A stretch of 64,000 bases of DNA from Rhodopseudomonas pseudopalustris (GCF_900110435.1 NZ_FODT01000004.1:372001-436000), one strand, 5' to 3'. Numbered from the stretch's first letter, positions 17,334-26,840 are shown. Notes: a model not told the origin generated them from the letters alone. A program made the numbers and translations.

Positions 17334-18155
17334 ATGGCCAAGAAGAAGCGTGAGGAAGCACACGGCGGTCACGGCTGGTTCGTGACCTTCGCCGACTTGA
17401 TGGCGCTGCTTCTCGCGTTCTTCGTGATGCTCGTCGCTTTCTCCACCCAGGACAAAGACAAGCTCAAAATCGTCGCGGGCTCGATGCGTGAAGCGTTCGG
17501 CGTACAAAACGACTCGCGCTACTCAGGCATCATCGAGAACGACGGTCTGCCGACCCGCGGCAAGGTCAAGAACACCGAACACGTCAATCCGGAATTGTCG
17601 ACCAGTAAGCCCGCGCCTGGCGAAGTGACCCGCGACGAGGGGGTCAACACTAAGGAGGAACGTGAATTCGCGTTGGCCTCCGCATCGCTGCGGCAAGCGC
17701 TGCAGGACTTGCCGGAGATTTCCGAACTGTCCAAGAACGTGATGTTCGAAGAGACCAAGCAGGGACTCAACCTCGAGATCATGGACCAGGACGGGCGGGC
17801 GATGTTCGCTGACGGCTCCAAGGCGCCGTTCGAGCGTACGCGGCTGTTGCTACAGCGACTAGCAGCGCCGCTCCGCGCGACGCCGTTGCGGGTCAGCATC
17901 GTCGGGCACACATCGGCGGGATCGGTGTCGCAGCGGAGCGACTATAACGGTTTCGACCTGTCCGCCGATCGCGCCAACGTGGTACGGCAGATTCTCGAAC
18001 GGGAAGGCCTGCCGGTTTCACATATCTTCGCTGTGACCGGAAAGGCGGACACCCAGCCGCTGTTTCCGGAAGATCCCTCGATCGCCGCAAATCGGCGGGT
18101 GACCATCACGCTGATGCGCGAGAGCCCGGCATTGCCGCCGGGCCTCAAGCCCTAA
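17334..18155 (+). CDS. motB: MotB/OmpA-type stator protein
   Basis: A 273-residue protein with a short basic cytoplasmic N-terminus, one membrane helix (about 18-38) and a C-terminal OmpA-like peptidoglycan-binding domain (about 150-265, with GHTSAG, SADRANVV and ANRRVTI). Asp21 in WFVTFADLMALLLAFF is the conserved ion-binding Asp of stators. Residues 45-130 form the plug/linker region. It is the partner of the MotA-type protein encoded 30 bases upstream. The fold shows a stator role; the ion is not determined by sequence alone. Confidence 0.87.
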   Translation: MAKKKREEAHGGHGWFVTFADLMALLLAFFVMLVAFSTQDKDKLKIVAGSMREAFGVQNDSRYSGIIENDGLPTRGKVKNTEHVNPELSTSKPAPGEVTRDEGVNTKEEREFALASASLRQALQDLPEISELSKNVMFEETKQGLNLEIMDQDGRAMFADGSKAPFERTRLLLQRLAAPLRATPLRVSIVGHTSAGSVSQRSDYNGFDLSADRANVVRQILEREGLPVSHIFAVTGKADTQPLFPEDPSIAANRRVTITLMRESPALPPGLKP

Positions 18156-18482
18156 ATCCAAGGCCGGGACTGAGTTGATCGACCGCTCGAAGAAGCGACC
18201 GCCGCGCCCGGTCCTGGCTCGGCCATGGTCTGACCTGCGATCCGGACTACGCGCCGACCGCCTTGTTGTGGTCCGGCCTAATGTTACGATTTGCCCGCCC
18301 GCGTTCGACCAATGGACGATGCAATCCGGCCGCTGGAGGACGATCCAGCAGACATGACCGCAACCCGTTTCCAAAGCTTGATTTTCCTCGCCTTAGGCGC
18401 GACTTTGGCGGCGCAATGGCCGAGCTTCGTCCTCGTTGTTGCGCAATTGGGTCCGGACAGTGCAATCGCGGGAGATTCGAAA
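18156..18482. other. Gap between motB and rhodanese gene; possible upstream coding extension
   Basis: If the rhodanese gene starts at GTG 18483, this 327-base stretch is non-coding and I see no RNA or repeat in it. The same frame stays open back to 18291, and a start at ATG 18354 would add a hydrophobic segment that could be a signal or anchor. GGAGG lies 14 bases before that ATG, a poor distance. Confidence 0.45.
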
Positions 18483-18809
18483 GTGGTAGGCCAGGTTGAA
18501 GATTTGACGCCGCAGGATGTCGCCCAGGGAATTGCCGAGGGACGTTACCTGCTGGTCGATGTCCGCGAGCCGAATGAAGTGGCTGCGGAAGCCTATCCGG
18601 ACGCCGTGGTGGTTCCGCTGTCGGGCTTCGACCCCAAGCTGATCCCCGATCCGGCCGGCAAGCAGGTCGTGTTCGCCTGCCGCTCCGGCAAGCGTTCGGT
18701 CACCGCCTCGCAGGCGGCGCAGGCCGCGGGACTCGCCTACAACAAGCACCTTGCCGGCGGCATCCTCGGTTGGAAAGCGGCGGGCCTGCCGACCAAATCG
18801 GGCCACTGA
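18483..18809 (+). CDS. Single-domain rhodanese-like protein
   Basis: From GTG 18483 the protein is a compact 108-residue rhodanese domain. The catalytic Cys66 sits in the loop CRSGKRS, a standard sulfurtransferase loop, after the strand QVVFA; LLVDVREPNE gives the conserved Asp-Val-Arg segment. Such domains move sulfur from thiosulfate or persulfides to acceptors. The start is chosen because GGGAG lies 8 bases upstream and the product has the normal domain length. An alternative start at 18354 would add 43 residues including a hydrophobic stretch, making an exported form; this cannot be excluded. The next gene, an aminotransferase, begins only 7 bases after the stop. Confidence 0.75.
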   Translation: MVGQVEDLTPQDVAQGIAEGRYLLVDVREPNEVAAEAYPDAVVVPLSGFDPKLIPDPAGKQVVFACRSGKRSVTASQAAQAAGLAYNKHLAGGILGWKAAGLPTKSGH

Positions 18810-18816
18810 TCGGACG

Positions 18817-19971
18817 ATGAACAGGGTCTTCGCCGATCTGCCCGTCACCGTTTTCGAGGCGATGTCGCAGCTTGCGCGCGACAACAATGCCATCAATCTC
18901 GGACAAGGGTTCCCGGACGATCCGGGGCCGGAGGATATCCGTCGCGCTGCCGCGGACGCGGTGCTCAACGGCTATAATCAATATCCTTCGATGATGGGGA
19001 TCCCCGAGCTGAGGCAGGCGATCGCGACCCATTACGGGCATTGGCACGGCGTCAATCTGGATCCGATGACCGAAGTGATGGTCACCTCGGGCGCGACCGA
19101 GGCGCTGGCGAGCGCGATCCTGTCGGTGGTCTCGCCGGGCGACGAAGTCATCGTGTTTCAACCGGTCTACGATTCTTATCTACCGATCATCCGGCAGGCC
19201 GGCGGCATTCCGCGGTTGGTCCGGCTCGAACCGCCGCATTGGCGGGTGACCGAGGAAGCATTGCGCGAGGTCTTCAATCACAAGACGAAGGCCATCGTCT
19301 TTAACAACCCGCTCAATCCCGCAGCGGTGGTCTATCCGCGTGAGGATCTCGAACTGCTGGCGCGTTTCTGTCAGGAGTACGACGCCGTCGCGATCTGCGA
19401 CGAGGTCTGGGAGCACGTCACCTTCGATGGCCTCGGTCATATCCCGCTGATCTCGATCGAGGGCATGCGAGAACGCACCATCAAGATCGGCTCGGCAGGC
19501 AAGATTTTCTCGCTGACCGGCTGGAAAGTCGGCTTTGTCTGCGCCGCGCCGCCGCTGTTGCGGGTAGCGGCCAAGGTGCACCAGTTTCTCGCTTTCACGA
19601 CGGCACCAAATCTGCAGGTCGCTGTGGCCTACGGCCTTGGTAAGTGCGATGACTACTTCCTCGCAATGCGCAAGGATCTCGCCCGAAGCCGTGACCGGCT
19701 GGCGCAGGGGTTGGCCAGCATCGGCTTTCCTGTGATCAAATCGCAGGGTACATACTTTCTCACCGTCGACCTTGCGCCGCTCGGTCTCAACGAGACCGAT
19801 GAGGCATTCTGCAAGCGGATCGTCAAAGACTACAAGGTGGCTGCGATTCCGGTGTCGGCGTTCTATGAGGAAGAACCGGTCACTTCGGTGGTACGGTTTT
19901 GTTTCGCCAAAAACGACCAGACGCTCGACACTGCCCTCGAGCGTCTGTCGGTCGCAGTGCACGGGCGCTAG
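18817..19971 (+). CDS. Class I/II PLP-dependent aminotransferase
   Basis: A 384-residue fold-type I aminotransferase. Signatures are INLGQGFPDDPGP at the start, the aromatic/pyridine contact region, FNNPLNPAA (conserved Asn), CDEVWEHV (Asp for PLP nitrogen) and SAGKIFSLTGWKVGF, with Lys229 the Schiff-base lysine. FCFAKND contains the carboxylate-binding Arg just before it (VVRF). The GQGFPD opening and overall pattern are close to the kynurenine/methionine aminotransferase group (YbdL-like). The amino donor is not defined. ATG 18817 is 7 bases after the rhodanese stop. The polyamine-type binding protein gene follows 11 bases downstream, so all three may be in one transcript. Confidence 0.87.
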   Translation: MNRVFADLPVTVFEAMSQLARDNNAINLGQGFPDDPGPEDIRRAAADAVLNGYNQYPSMMGIPELRQAIATHYGHWHGVNLDPMTEVMVTSGATEALASAILSVVSPGDEVIVFQPVYDSYLPIIRQAGGIPRLVRLEPPHWRVTEEALREVFNHKTKAIVFNNPLNPAAVVYPREDLELLARFCQEYDAVAICDEVWEHVTFDGLGHIPLISIEGMRERTIKIGSAGKIFSLTGWKVGFVCAAPPLLRVAAKVHQFLAFTTAPNLQVAVAYGLGKCDDYFLAMRKDLARSRDRLAQGLASIGFPVIKSQGTYFLTVDLAPLGLNETDEAFCKRIVKDYKVAAIPVSAFYEEEPVTSVVRFCFAKNDQTLDTALERLSVAVHGR

Positions 19972-19982
19972 GGCTTTCGACG

Positions 19983-21095
19983 ATGCGGGAAAATTGCTAC
20001 CGGCGGCTGCGCTTGGGAGGCGCGGCGATCGTGTTGATCGCGGGTCTGAACGCGCCGGCGCTGGCGCAGGAACGCGTGGTCAATTTCTACAACTGGTCGA
20101 ACTATGTCGCCCCGGGCGTGCTGGAAGAGTTCACGCGCGAGACCGGAATCAAGGTGGTCTACGACACCTTCGACGGCAACGAGACGCTGGAAGCCAAGCT
20201 TCTTGCCGGAAAGTCCGGCTACGACGTCGTGGTGCCGACCGCCTATTTCCTGCAACGCCAGATCGGCGCGAAGGTGTTCCAGAAGCTGGATGCGTCCAAG
20301 CTGCCGAACTTGAAGAACGCCTGGGACGTGGTGACGAAGAAGCTCGCGCTGTACGATCCCGGCAATCAATACGCCGCGAACTACATGTGGGGCACTACCG
20401 GGATCGGCTACAACGTCGCGGCGGTGAAGAAGATTTTCGGTCCCGATGCGGTGATCGACAGCTGGGACATCGTTTTCAAGCCTGAGAATCTGGCGAAGCT
20501 CAAGGATTGCGGCGTCCAGATGCTGGACTCGGCGGACGACATTCTGCCGGCGGCGCTGACCCATCTCGGCCTCGACCCCAACTCGACCAAGCAGCCCGAT
20601 CTGGAGAAGGCCGCCGACGTCGTCGCCAAGGTGCGGCCGTCAGTCCGCAAGTTTCACTCGTCCGAATACCTCAACGCGCTCGCCACCGGCGAGATTTGCC
20701 TCGTGGTCGGCTGGTCCGGCGACATCAAGCAGGCGCAGTCGCGTGCGGCGGAGGCCAAGAACGGTGTTGATATCCGCTATGCGATCCCGAAGGAGGGCGC
20801 GCAGATGTTCTTCGACAATCTGGTGATCCCGGCCGACGCCAAAAACGTTGCTGAGGCGCACGAGCTGATCAACTTCCTGTATCGCCCGGACATCGCTGCG
20901 CGCAATTCCGACTTCCTGTCCTACGCTAACGGCAACAAGGCCAGCCAGGAATTCGTCAATGCCCGCGTGCTGAGCGACAAGACGATCTATCCTGACGAGG
21001 CGATGCAGGCGCGGCTGTTCGTGATCACGGCGCGCGATCCGGCAATCCAGCGATCGATCAACCGGCTGTGGACGCGGGTGAAGACGGGACGGTGA
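19983..21095 (+). CDS. Spermidine/putrescine-type ABC substrate-binding protein
   Basis: A 370-residue periplasmic binding protein of the PotD/PotF family. The signal peptide covers residues 1-25 (cleavage after ALA before QERVV). The mature part starts VVNFYNWSNYVAPGVLEEF, typical of polyamine-binding proteins, with YDTFDGNETLEAKLLAGKSGYDVVVP and NYMWGTTGIGYN as further family blocks and an Asp/Trp set expected to hold the polyamine. No ATPase or permease gene is next to it; the following gene is on the other strand. It may serve a transporter encoded elsewhere. It starts 11 bases after the aminotransferase. Confidence 0.88.
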   Translation: MRENCYRRLRLGGAAIVLIAGLNAPALAQERVVNFYNWSNYVAPGVLEEFTRETGIKVVYDTFDGNETLEAKLLAGKSGYDVVVPTAYFLQRQIGAKVFQKLDASKLPNLKNAWDVVTKKLALYDPGNQYAANYMWGTTGIGYNVAAVKKIFGPDAVIDSWDIVFKPENLAKLKDCGVQMLDSADDILPAALTHLGLDPNSTKQPDLEKAADVVAKVRPSVRKFHSSEYLNALATGEICLVVGWSGDIKQAQSRAAEAKNGVDIRYAIPKEGAQMFFDNLVIPADAKNVAEAHELINFLYRPDIAARNSDFLSYANGNKASQEFVNARVLSDKTIYPDEAMQARLFVITARDPAIQRSINRLWTRVKTGR

Positions 21096-21107
21096 AGCCG
21101 CCTTTGG

Positions 21108-23075
21108 TCAGTGGGTAAGGGTCCCCGCCAGGTCCGGCGCAGATGCTTCGCGAACGGCAGGCTTTCCGGGAGCGCTCAGATTGATCGTCCCGGGAAGAGC
21201 GTGATCGGAAGGCTTGTCGCCGACACCACGCATCGGAATCGGACTGACGGGCACCCGGTCGTATCTCCCGATATCGTCGCGAAACAGTCGCCATGCCCAT
21301 CCGGCCGTGCGGCGGTAAGTTTGGAAAAGTCCGATCATGCCGTAGATCTGGGCGCCGGCATCGATCAGATGGGCCCGCACTCTGAGCTCGGCGCGGCGGC
21401 GCATCTTTTTGGCGGCAGAGAAATCCTTGACCTCATCCGCGGGCCTGGTTTCCGCGCTCGAGAACACCCCTGCCGATTTCGAGAACATCAATGCGGCCAG
21501 CAGGCGAACAGGATTGAAGAAATAGGTGTAGGCGATCAGCAGATTGACCTGCTTGATCCAAGGGCGGGGATGTTTCGAGGCAACGACGTAGTTGCCGTCC
21601 ATGATGTGCGGCTCCACCGCGACGTCGCCAGCCTTGCTGAAAGCCATCCCTGAATCGAACACGTTCTCGTACCATTTGGATCCGGGCGCCGGCGTCAGCA
21701 TCATCACTTGCGTGGTGATCGATCCTGCCTTTCGCAGCAACCTGATCTGGTTGAGAAGACCGTAGTTCGATTTCCAGGTCACCAGCGGCTGGCTGTCGTG
21801 ATGCATCATCATGGGCATCGGCAGAATGTTGTTTTCCCGCAGCAATCGGAAAGCGAGTTCGGTCTTGTCCTTGTCCTGCGCCTTCTTGACCAGCGTCGCC
21901 GTCATGTCCTCCACGCCGAGCCACACCGCTGCAAATCCGGCGTCGCGGATCAGCGGCAGGTGATCGCGTATGCCGACCGTGTCGTGCACGGTGACTTCGG
22001 TTCCGAGGCGGACCTTGCAGTGCGGCCTGCCGGCCCGGGCCTTGCGGGCCAAGGTTCCCGCGATATCGAGCGCGCGTTTGGTGTTGTTGAAGAAATTGTC
22101 GTCGGCGCCGAAGAAGTGATAGAGGCCGAAGGTCTCGGCGATCTGCCCGATTTCTTCCGCGATGCGCTCGCCGCTCTTGGCCCGAAACTGCGATTGGTTG
22201 TAGGCGGGTATCGGACAGTACGAACAACGAAACTTGCAGCCGGCCGTCATGACGATTCCGGCGATCGGGCTGTACTTTCTCACACGATTGGCGGGCAACG
22301 CTTGGCTCGCCAGCGTCATTTGGTTGCTGGGCGGCTCTAGCAGTTTGTAACCGTGGACCGAGTCCGGTAATTCATCGAGATCGCCGAGCAGGCGCTGGAC
22401 GCCGGTGTCGACCAACTCCTCGATCGGTCCGCCGCGCGGCGCTCTGCGCGCGTAAACGATCCCCGGAATTTCATCGAGTGCGCCGCTGTCACGCGCGCGC
22501 GCGAATGCCGATCGCATCGATTCGCCGGCCGCCCGCATCGACAGCAGCACTTCCAGCAGTTCGAGAAAAACATACTCCTCGCCGGTGACGGCGACGTCCG
22601 CGGCCCAATTCTCGTTCGGGTCAGCACCGAAGGCGTGCCAGGGTTCGTACCGGATCCGCGGACCGCCCACCATGATCAGCGGACGCTTGTCCGGCTCGAT
22701 CCGGCAAACCTCCCGGATCAGCCGGTCGCATTCCGCCGAATGCAGATGCATGCTCGAAATCATGAAGAGGTCCGGGATGCGGCCATCGAGGCGCATGTGC
22801 AGCGGACTGAAACTACGGTTCCACTGCTGCAGGACAATCCGCGTCTTGTCGAAGCCGACATCCACAAGCGCTGAACCGATCGCCCGCACGCCGCCGGGGG
22901 CCATGCGCGTATCGGCAAGAATGAAGGGGAGGACACGGGTTCTGTGGTCGAAGGCGCTGACGATCACCGTCGCGAGGTCCGGCTTTCCGGGAAGATGTCG
23001 CAGCCGCTCTCGCAAGGCCGTCATCTTCCCGGGGACCAGCAATTCGTCACCGCGGGCACGCCGTGGAAGCTCCAT
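21108..23075 (-). CDS. B12-binding-type radical SAM protein, unknown product
   Basis: A 655-residue protein. Residues about 30-250 form an N-terminal domain of the cobalamin-binding type seen in class B radical SAM enzymes. The radical SAM core follows, with Cys280, Cys284 and Cys287 (CxxxCxxC) ligating the 4Fe-4S cluster, GADDNFF, and VWLGVEDM near the barrel end. The C-terminal 150 residues are helical and basic, with a hydrophobic stretch (LLIAYTYFFNPVRLLAALMF) that may touch the membrane. Similar architecture occurs in methyltransferases and cyclases of natural products, hopanoids and bacteriochlorophyll. It has no biosynthetic neighbours: it converges with the polyamine-binding protein gene and is followed by a 467-base gap upstream. 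Function is unknown. Confidence 0.8.
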   Translation of the reverse strand: MELPRRARGDELLVPGKMTALRERLRHLPGKPDLATVIVSAFDHRTRVLPFILADTRMAPGGVRAIGSALVDVGFDKTRIVLQQWNRSFSPLHMRLDGRIPDLFMISSMHLHSAECDRLIREVCRIEPDKRPLIMVGGPRIRYEPWHAFGADPNENWAADVAVTGEEYVFLELLEVLLSMRAAGESMRSAFARARDSGALDEIPGIVYARRAPRGGPIEELVDTGVQRLLGDLDELPDSVHGYKLLEPPSNQMTLASQALPANRVRKYSPIAGIVMTAGCKFRCSYCPIPAYNQSQFRAKSGERIAEEIGQIAETFGLYHFFGADDNFFNNTKRALDIAGTLARKARAGRPHCKVRLGTEVTVHDTVGIRDHLPLIRDAGFAAVWLGVEDMTATLVKKAQDKDKTELAFRLLRENNILPMPMMMHHDSQPLVTWKSNYGLLNQIRLLRKAGSITTQVMMLTPAPGSKWYENVFDSGMAFSKAGDVAVEPHIMDGNYVVASKHPRPWIKQVNLLIAYTYFFNPVRLLAALMFSKSAGVFSSAETRPADEVKDFSAAKKMRRRAELRVRAHLIDAGAQIYGMIGLFQTYRRTAGWAWRLFRDDIGRYDRVPVSPIPMRGVGDKPSDHALPGTINLSAPGKPAVREASAPDLAGTLTH

Positions 23076-23542
23076 GTCGGGCCTCGTCCCTTGCCGAACT
23101 CGTTATAGTTTCAGTGTGAGATCAATACACCTGTGGGTCAAGTCGACAGCTGTCTGGTGCGATCGTCGGACATGAGCTGCCCGAGCGTTTCCCAGCGCAC
23201 ACGAGTTGCGCCGCTGACGTAGTCTCGGCCTCGATCCTAATTCGAGCAAGCAGCCCGATCTGGGGATGGCTTGCGATCTGTCGCCGAGTGCCGTTCTCGG
23301 TATGCAAATTCAGTCTTCGGACTACCTCGCGCGCTCGCCAGCACAATGCCCGCCTGGAATTCGTCACCCCGCGCGTGGGAGGCGCAGACCTTTATTTCGT
23401 TCAGCACGAGCACCGTCCGCTGTATTGGCGGATTGGACTGGACTCGCATGGGCCGATCTCCACGGCATGGGGCAGTCCAGGACTTTAGGATGTAGGCTTC
23501 TCGACCGTGGTCGTGACATCGAAGCGCTCACGAAAACGCCTC
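23076..23542. other. 467-base intergenic gap, no feature identified
   Basis: This lies between the start of the radical SAM gene and the end of lpxXL, both leftward. It should hold the radical SAM promoter. Several overlapping short frames exist in it, all with atypical codon use and no ribosome site. I see no hairpin followed by a U-run and no RNA gene. Base use is less GC-skewed by codon position than the flanking genes, so it looks non-coding or decayed. Confidence 0.5.
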
Positions 23543-24475
23543 TCACCGCCACCTTCGATGCAGCCACAACCACTGCTCGGGCGTCTCGCGAATCCAGCCT
23601 TCGATCACCGACGTCACCGCCTGCATCGTGCCCTGGATATCGATCTCGCCGTTCGCATTGCGGACCGGCGGGATTTCCTCGGTGAGTTCGGCGCGGAAGC
23701 GGTGGCCGGGCAGGCGGATGACGCGGGCACCGTGCAGCGGGCAGTCGATCTGGCGCAGCAGCCGCGCCAGCATCGGGTTGGCCTTGCAGGTGCGGCCGAA
23801 GAAGGTGACGTCGACGCCCCTGGTGTAATGCTGGTCGACCAGCATGCCGACGTGTTTGCCCTCCTGGAGAGCCTGCGCCAGCTTGAACGGCGCGGTGCCG
23901 CCGGCGGCGACCAGCTGGCCCATCTTGACCGAGCGGATGTCCTCGACGATGCGATCCGCGGCCTTGATGTTCGGCCTGCGATACAGCACCGCGGTGTCGA
24001 GCCCGTGCGCGACGGCGGCGACGGCGGGCAGCTCCCAATTGCCGAGATGGCTGGCGAAGATCAGCGCCGGCTTGCCGTCGGTGCGGAGCTGCTCGAACAA
24101 TTCGAGCGAGCGTGGAGTCACTTCGATCCGGCTGCGCTCCGGATGCTCGGGGTCGTAGTCCCAGACCGAATCCAGATGCGCGAACTCCGCGCCGGAGCGG
24201 CCGAGATTGTCCCAGACGCCGGCGAGGATGGCTTCGATCTCTTCCGCTGACTTCTCCGGAAAGGCGGCGGTGAGATTGGCGCGGCCGATGCGCTGCTCGG
24301 GCAATCGCGGACCGAGCTTGCGCACCAGGGCGCCGAAGAAGTCGGCGGTCTTTGTCGGGTCGAATTTCCGCGCCAGATGCAACGCGCCGATCGCCGCCGA
24401 ACCGGCGACATTTCCGAGCGCGGTCTTGGCTGCGCGTTGCGCACGCAGCTTGGCGCGGAGCAGATGCAATTTCAT
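23543..24475 (-). CDS. lpxXL: Lipid A very-long-chain acyltransferase
   Basis: LpxXL transfers the C26-C32 hydroxylated acyl chain from AcpXL to lipid A at the inner membrane. The 310-residue protein is of the LpxL/HtrB acyltransferase family: His143-x4-Glu148 in ASHLGNWE is the catalytic pair, followed by YRRPN and MLVDQHYTRG. It is the last gene of the acpXL-fabZXL-fabF2XL-fabF1XL-adh2XL-lpxXL operon, the order known from Rhizobium and Sinorhizobium. Its ATG overlaps the stop region of adh2XL at 24475. Assignment as LpxXL rather than the general LpxL rests mainly on this context. Confidence 0.9.
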   Translation of the reverse strand: MKLHLLRAKLRAQRAAKTALGNVAGSAAIGALHLARKFDPTKTADFFGALVRKLGPRLPEQRIGRANLTAAFPEKSAEEIEAILAGVWDNLGRSGAEFAHLDSVWDYDPEHPERSRIEVTPRSLELFEQLRTDGKPALIFASHLGNWELPAVAAVAHGLDTAVLYRRPNIKAADRIVEDIRSVKMGQLVAAGGTAPFKLAQALQEGKHVGMLVDQHYTRGVDVTFFGRTCKANPMLARLLRQIDCPLHGARVIRLPGHRFRAELTEEIPPVRNANGEIDIQGTMQAVTSVIEGWIRETPEQWLWLHRRWR

Positions 24476-25497
24476 CAGAAGTGAACGATGATCTTGCCGA
24501 ACACCTGGCGGCTTTCCATCCGTTTCAGCGCGGCGCCGACGTCGTCGAGCGATACTTCCGTGTCGATCACCGGCAGCATCCCGGCCGCCATCTTGTCGAG
24601 GCTTTCGGCGATGTTCGTCATCGTCGCGCCGAACGAGCCGAAGATGCGGTACTGCTGCTGGAACAGCTGCATCAGGTTGATGGTCGCGGTCGGGCCGGAG
24701 GTCGAGCCGCAGGTCACGAGGCGACCGCCGCGCTTCATCACCAGCAGCGAGCCGTTGAACGTGTCGGCGCCGACGTGTTCGAATACGACGTCGACGCCCT
24801 TCTTCTTGGTGATCTTTCGCGTCTCGTGCTCGAAGCGGTCGTTTCGATAGTTGATGACGTAGTCCGCGCCGAGCTTCTTGACGCCTTCGATCTTGCTGTC
24901 GTCGCCGACCGTGGTGATCACGGTGCAGCCGATCGCTTTCGCCATCATGATCGCGACGGTGCCGATGCCGGAGCCGCCGGCGTGCACCAGAATGGTCTCT
25001 CCCGGCTGCAGCTTGGCGTTGTCGAACAGCATGTGCTGCACGGTGGAGAACGCGATCGGCGCGCAGGCGGCGTCGCGCAGGCTCACGCCGTCCGGGACCG
25101 GAATCACCAGCCGAGCAGGGATGTTCATCAGTTCGCGCGCGAAGCCGTCGACGTGGAAGCCGATCAGTCCGCCGACATTCTCGCAGAAATTATCGCGGCC
25201 TTCGAGGCACGCCTTGCAGTGGCCGCAGGTCAGCGCGCCGTACATCACGACCTTCTGGCCGGGCGTGAATCGGGTCACGCCGTCGCCGACCGCCTCGATC
25301 GTGCCCGACGCTTCTGCGCCAACCACGATCGGCAGCTTGCGCTTGACGAAGGCCATGCCGCGATAGCCCCAGACGTCGATGTGGTTGAGCGCGACCGCGG
25401 CGACGCGGATCTGCACCTCGCCGGCCGCAGGCGGCGGGGGCGGCGGCAGATCGGAGACCGCGAGATCGCGATCGGCAACGAGAGTGAGCGCGCGCAT
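24475..25497 (-). CDS. adh2XL: Zinc-type medium-chain dehydrogenase of the lipid A VLCFA operon
   Basis: A 340-residue medium-chain dehydrogenase/reductase. GAEASGTIEAVGDGV and the lobe CGHCKACLEGRDNFC carry the structural zinc Cys residues; HAGGSGIGTVAIMMAKA is the NAD(P)-binding Rossmann loop. In rhizobia, adh2XL lies in the very-long-chain fatty acid operon; it is thought to take part in making or modifying the long chain, possibly at the reduction step or the omega-1 oxygen, but its reaction is not firmly settled. It lies 34 bases after fabF1XL and its end overlaps lpxXL. Confidence 0.85.
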   Translation of the reverse strand: MRALTLVADRDLAVSDLPPPPPPAAGEVQIRVAAVALNHIDVWGYRGMAFVKRKLPIVVGAEASGTIEAVGDGVTRFTPGQKVVMYGALTCGHCKACLEGRDNFCENVGGLIGFHVDGFARELMNIPARLVIPVPDGVSLRDAACAPIAFSTVQHMLFDNAKLQPGETILVHAGGSGIGTVAIMMAKAIGCTVITTVGDDSKIEGVKKLGADYVINYRNDRFEHETRKITKKKGVDVVFEHVGADTFNGSLLVMKRGGRLVTCGSTSGPTATINLMQLFQQQYRIFGSFGATMTNIAESLDKMAAGMLPVIDTEVSLDDVGAALKRMESRQVFGKIIVHF

Positions 25498-25531
25498 GAA
25501 TCGTGTCCGAAGCGGTTGCGTCCTGGCGCGG

Positions 25532-26812
25532 CTAGACCGGCTCGCGCGTCAGGATCAGGGAAGCGTTCTGGCCGCCGAACCCGAACGAGTTCGACATCAC
25601 GGCGGTGACGCGGGCGTCGCGCGCCTTATTCGGCACCACGTCGAGCGGAATTGCCGGGTCGGGCACGTCGTAGTTGATGGTCGGCGGAATCCGCTGATGC
25701 TCGAGCGTGAGCAGCGAGAAGATCGCTTCGACCGCGCCGGCGGCGGACAGCGTGTGGCCGACCATCGATTTGTTGGACGACACCGGAATGGTGGACGCGC
25801 GTTCGCCGAACATGCTGGAGATGCCGAGATACTCCATCTTGTCGTTCTCGGGCGTCCCGGTGCCATGGGCGTTGATGTAGTCGATCTGCTCGACGCCAAG
25901 GCCGGCGTCGGCCAGCGTCTTCTTGATGCAGCCGATGATCGGCTTGCCATCCGGGCTCGAGCGGGTGCGGTGGAACGAGTCGGCGAGTTCGCCGCAACCG
26001 GCGACGACGCCGAGAATCGCCGCGCCGCGCGCCACCGCGGATTGGTAGCTTTCCAGCACCAGCGCGCCGGCGCCTTCCGCCATCACGAAGCCGTCGCGGT
26101 TCTTGGCGAACGGCTTGGCCGAGGCCTGCGGCGGGTCGTTCTGGGTCGACAGCGCCGACAGCAGCGAGAACCGGATCAGCGCCTCGGCGTTGACCGAGCC
26201 ATCGGTGGCGACGCACAAAGCGGCGTCGGCCTCGCCGCGGCGGATCGCTTCGACGCCGAGCTGGATCGCGCTCGCGCCCGAGGCGCAGGCGGTCGACAGC
26301 GAAATCGGCGAGCCCTTGGTGCCGAACGTTTCGGCGAGATGATCGGCGACCGAGCCGAACTGGAAGCGGTGGTGATAGTGCGTGAACCGTCCGCCGCCGC
26401 TGACGCGGAGCAGCGCGTCGTAGTCGATCGCGGTGTTGGCGCCGGTGGCGCGCGCCAGCTCCTGCCGTGGCAGCCATTCGAGTTCGACCGGAGCCACGGC
26501 GAGAAACAGCGGGCCGGGGAAGTCGCCCTTGTGGCCGATGCCGGCCTGCGCGATCGCCTCCTCGGTGGCGATGTCGGCGAGCTTCTCGCCGAGCACGGTG
26601 GAGGAGAACGGCTCGACCGGGACGAAGTCGACGGTGCCGGCCATCGTGGTTTTCAGCCCGTCGATCGGAAACCGCGTGATGGTGCGGATGCCGGATTCGC
26701 CGGCGGTCAGCTTGGTCCAGTTGTCGGTCTTGCCGGCGCCGAGCGAGGTCACCACGCCCATGCCGGTGACGACCACGATCGGCCTGCCGAATTTGTCGTG
26801 CATCGCGGTCAT
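25532..26812 (-). CDS. fabF1XL: Beta-ketoacyl-ACP synthase of the VLCFA operon (catalytic type)
   Basis: A 426-residue KAS II-type condensing enzyme. The catalytic residues are all present: Cys176 in STACASGA, His316 in NAHGTGTP, Lys348 and His353 in SNKSMVGH. It should extend acyl-AcpXL by two carbons per cycle toward the 26- to 32-carbon chain of lipid A. It sits between fabF2XL and adh2XL, and pairs with FabF2XL, which has lost the catalytic Cys. The two together are reminiscent of the KS-alpha/KS-beta pairs of type II polyketide synthases. Confidence 0.92.
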   Translation of the reverse strand: MTAMHDKFGRPIVVVTGMGVVTSLGAGKTDNWTKLTAGESGIRTITRFPIDGLKTTMAGTVDFVPVEPFSSTVLGEKLADIATEEAIAQAGIGHKGDFPGPLFLAVAPVELEWLPRQELARATGANTAIDYDALLRVSGGGRFTHYHHRFQFGSVADHLAETFGTKGSPISLSTACASGASAIQLGVEAIRRGEADAALCVATDGSVNAEALIRFSLLSALSTQNDPPQASAKPFAKNRDGFVMAEGAGALVLESYQSAVARGAAILGVVAGCGELADSFHRTRSSPDGKPIIGCIKKTLADAGLGVEQIDYINAHGTGTPENDKMEYLGISSMFGERASTIPVSSNKSMVGHTLSAAGAVEAIFSLLTLEHQRIPPTINYDVPDPAIPLDVVPNKARDARVTAVMSNSFGFGGQNASLILTREPV

Positions 26813-26840
26813 CGCGTTCCCCTCGCTCGGTCGGTCGAAC

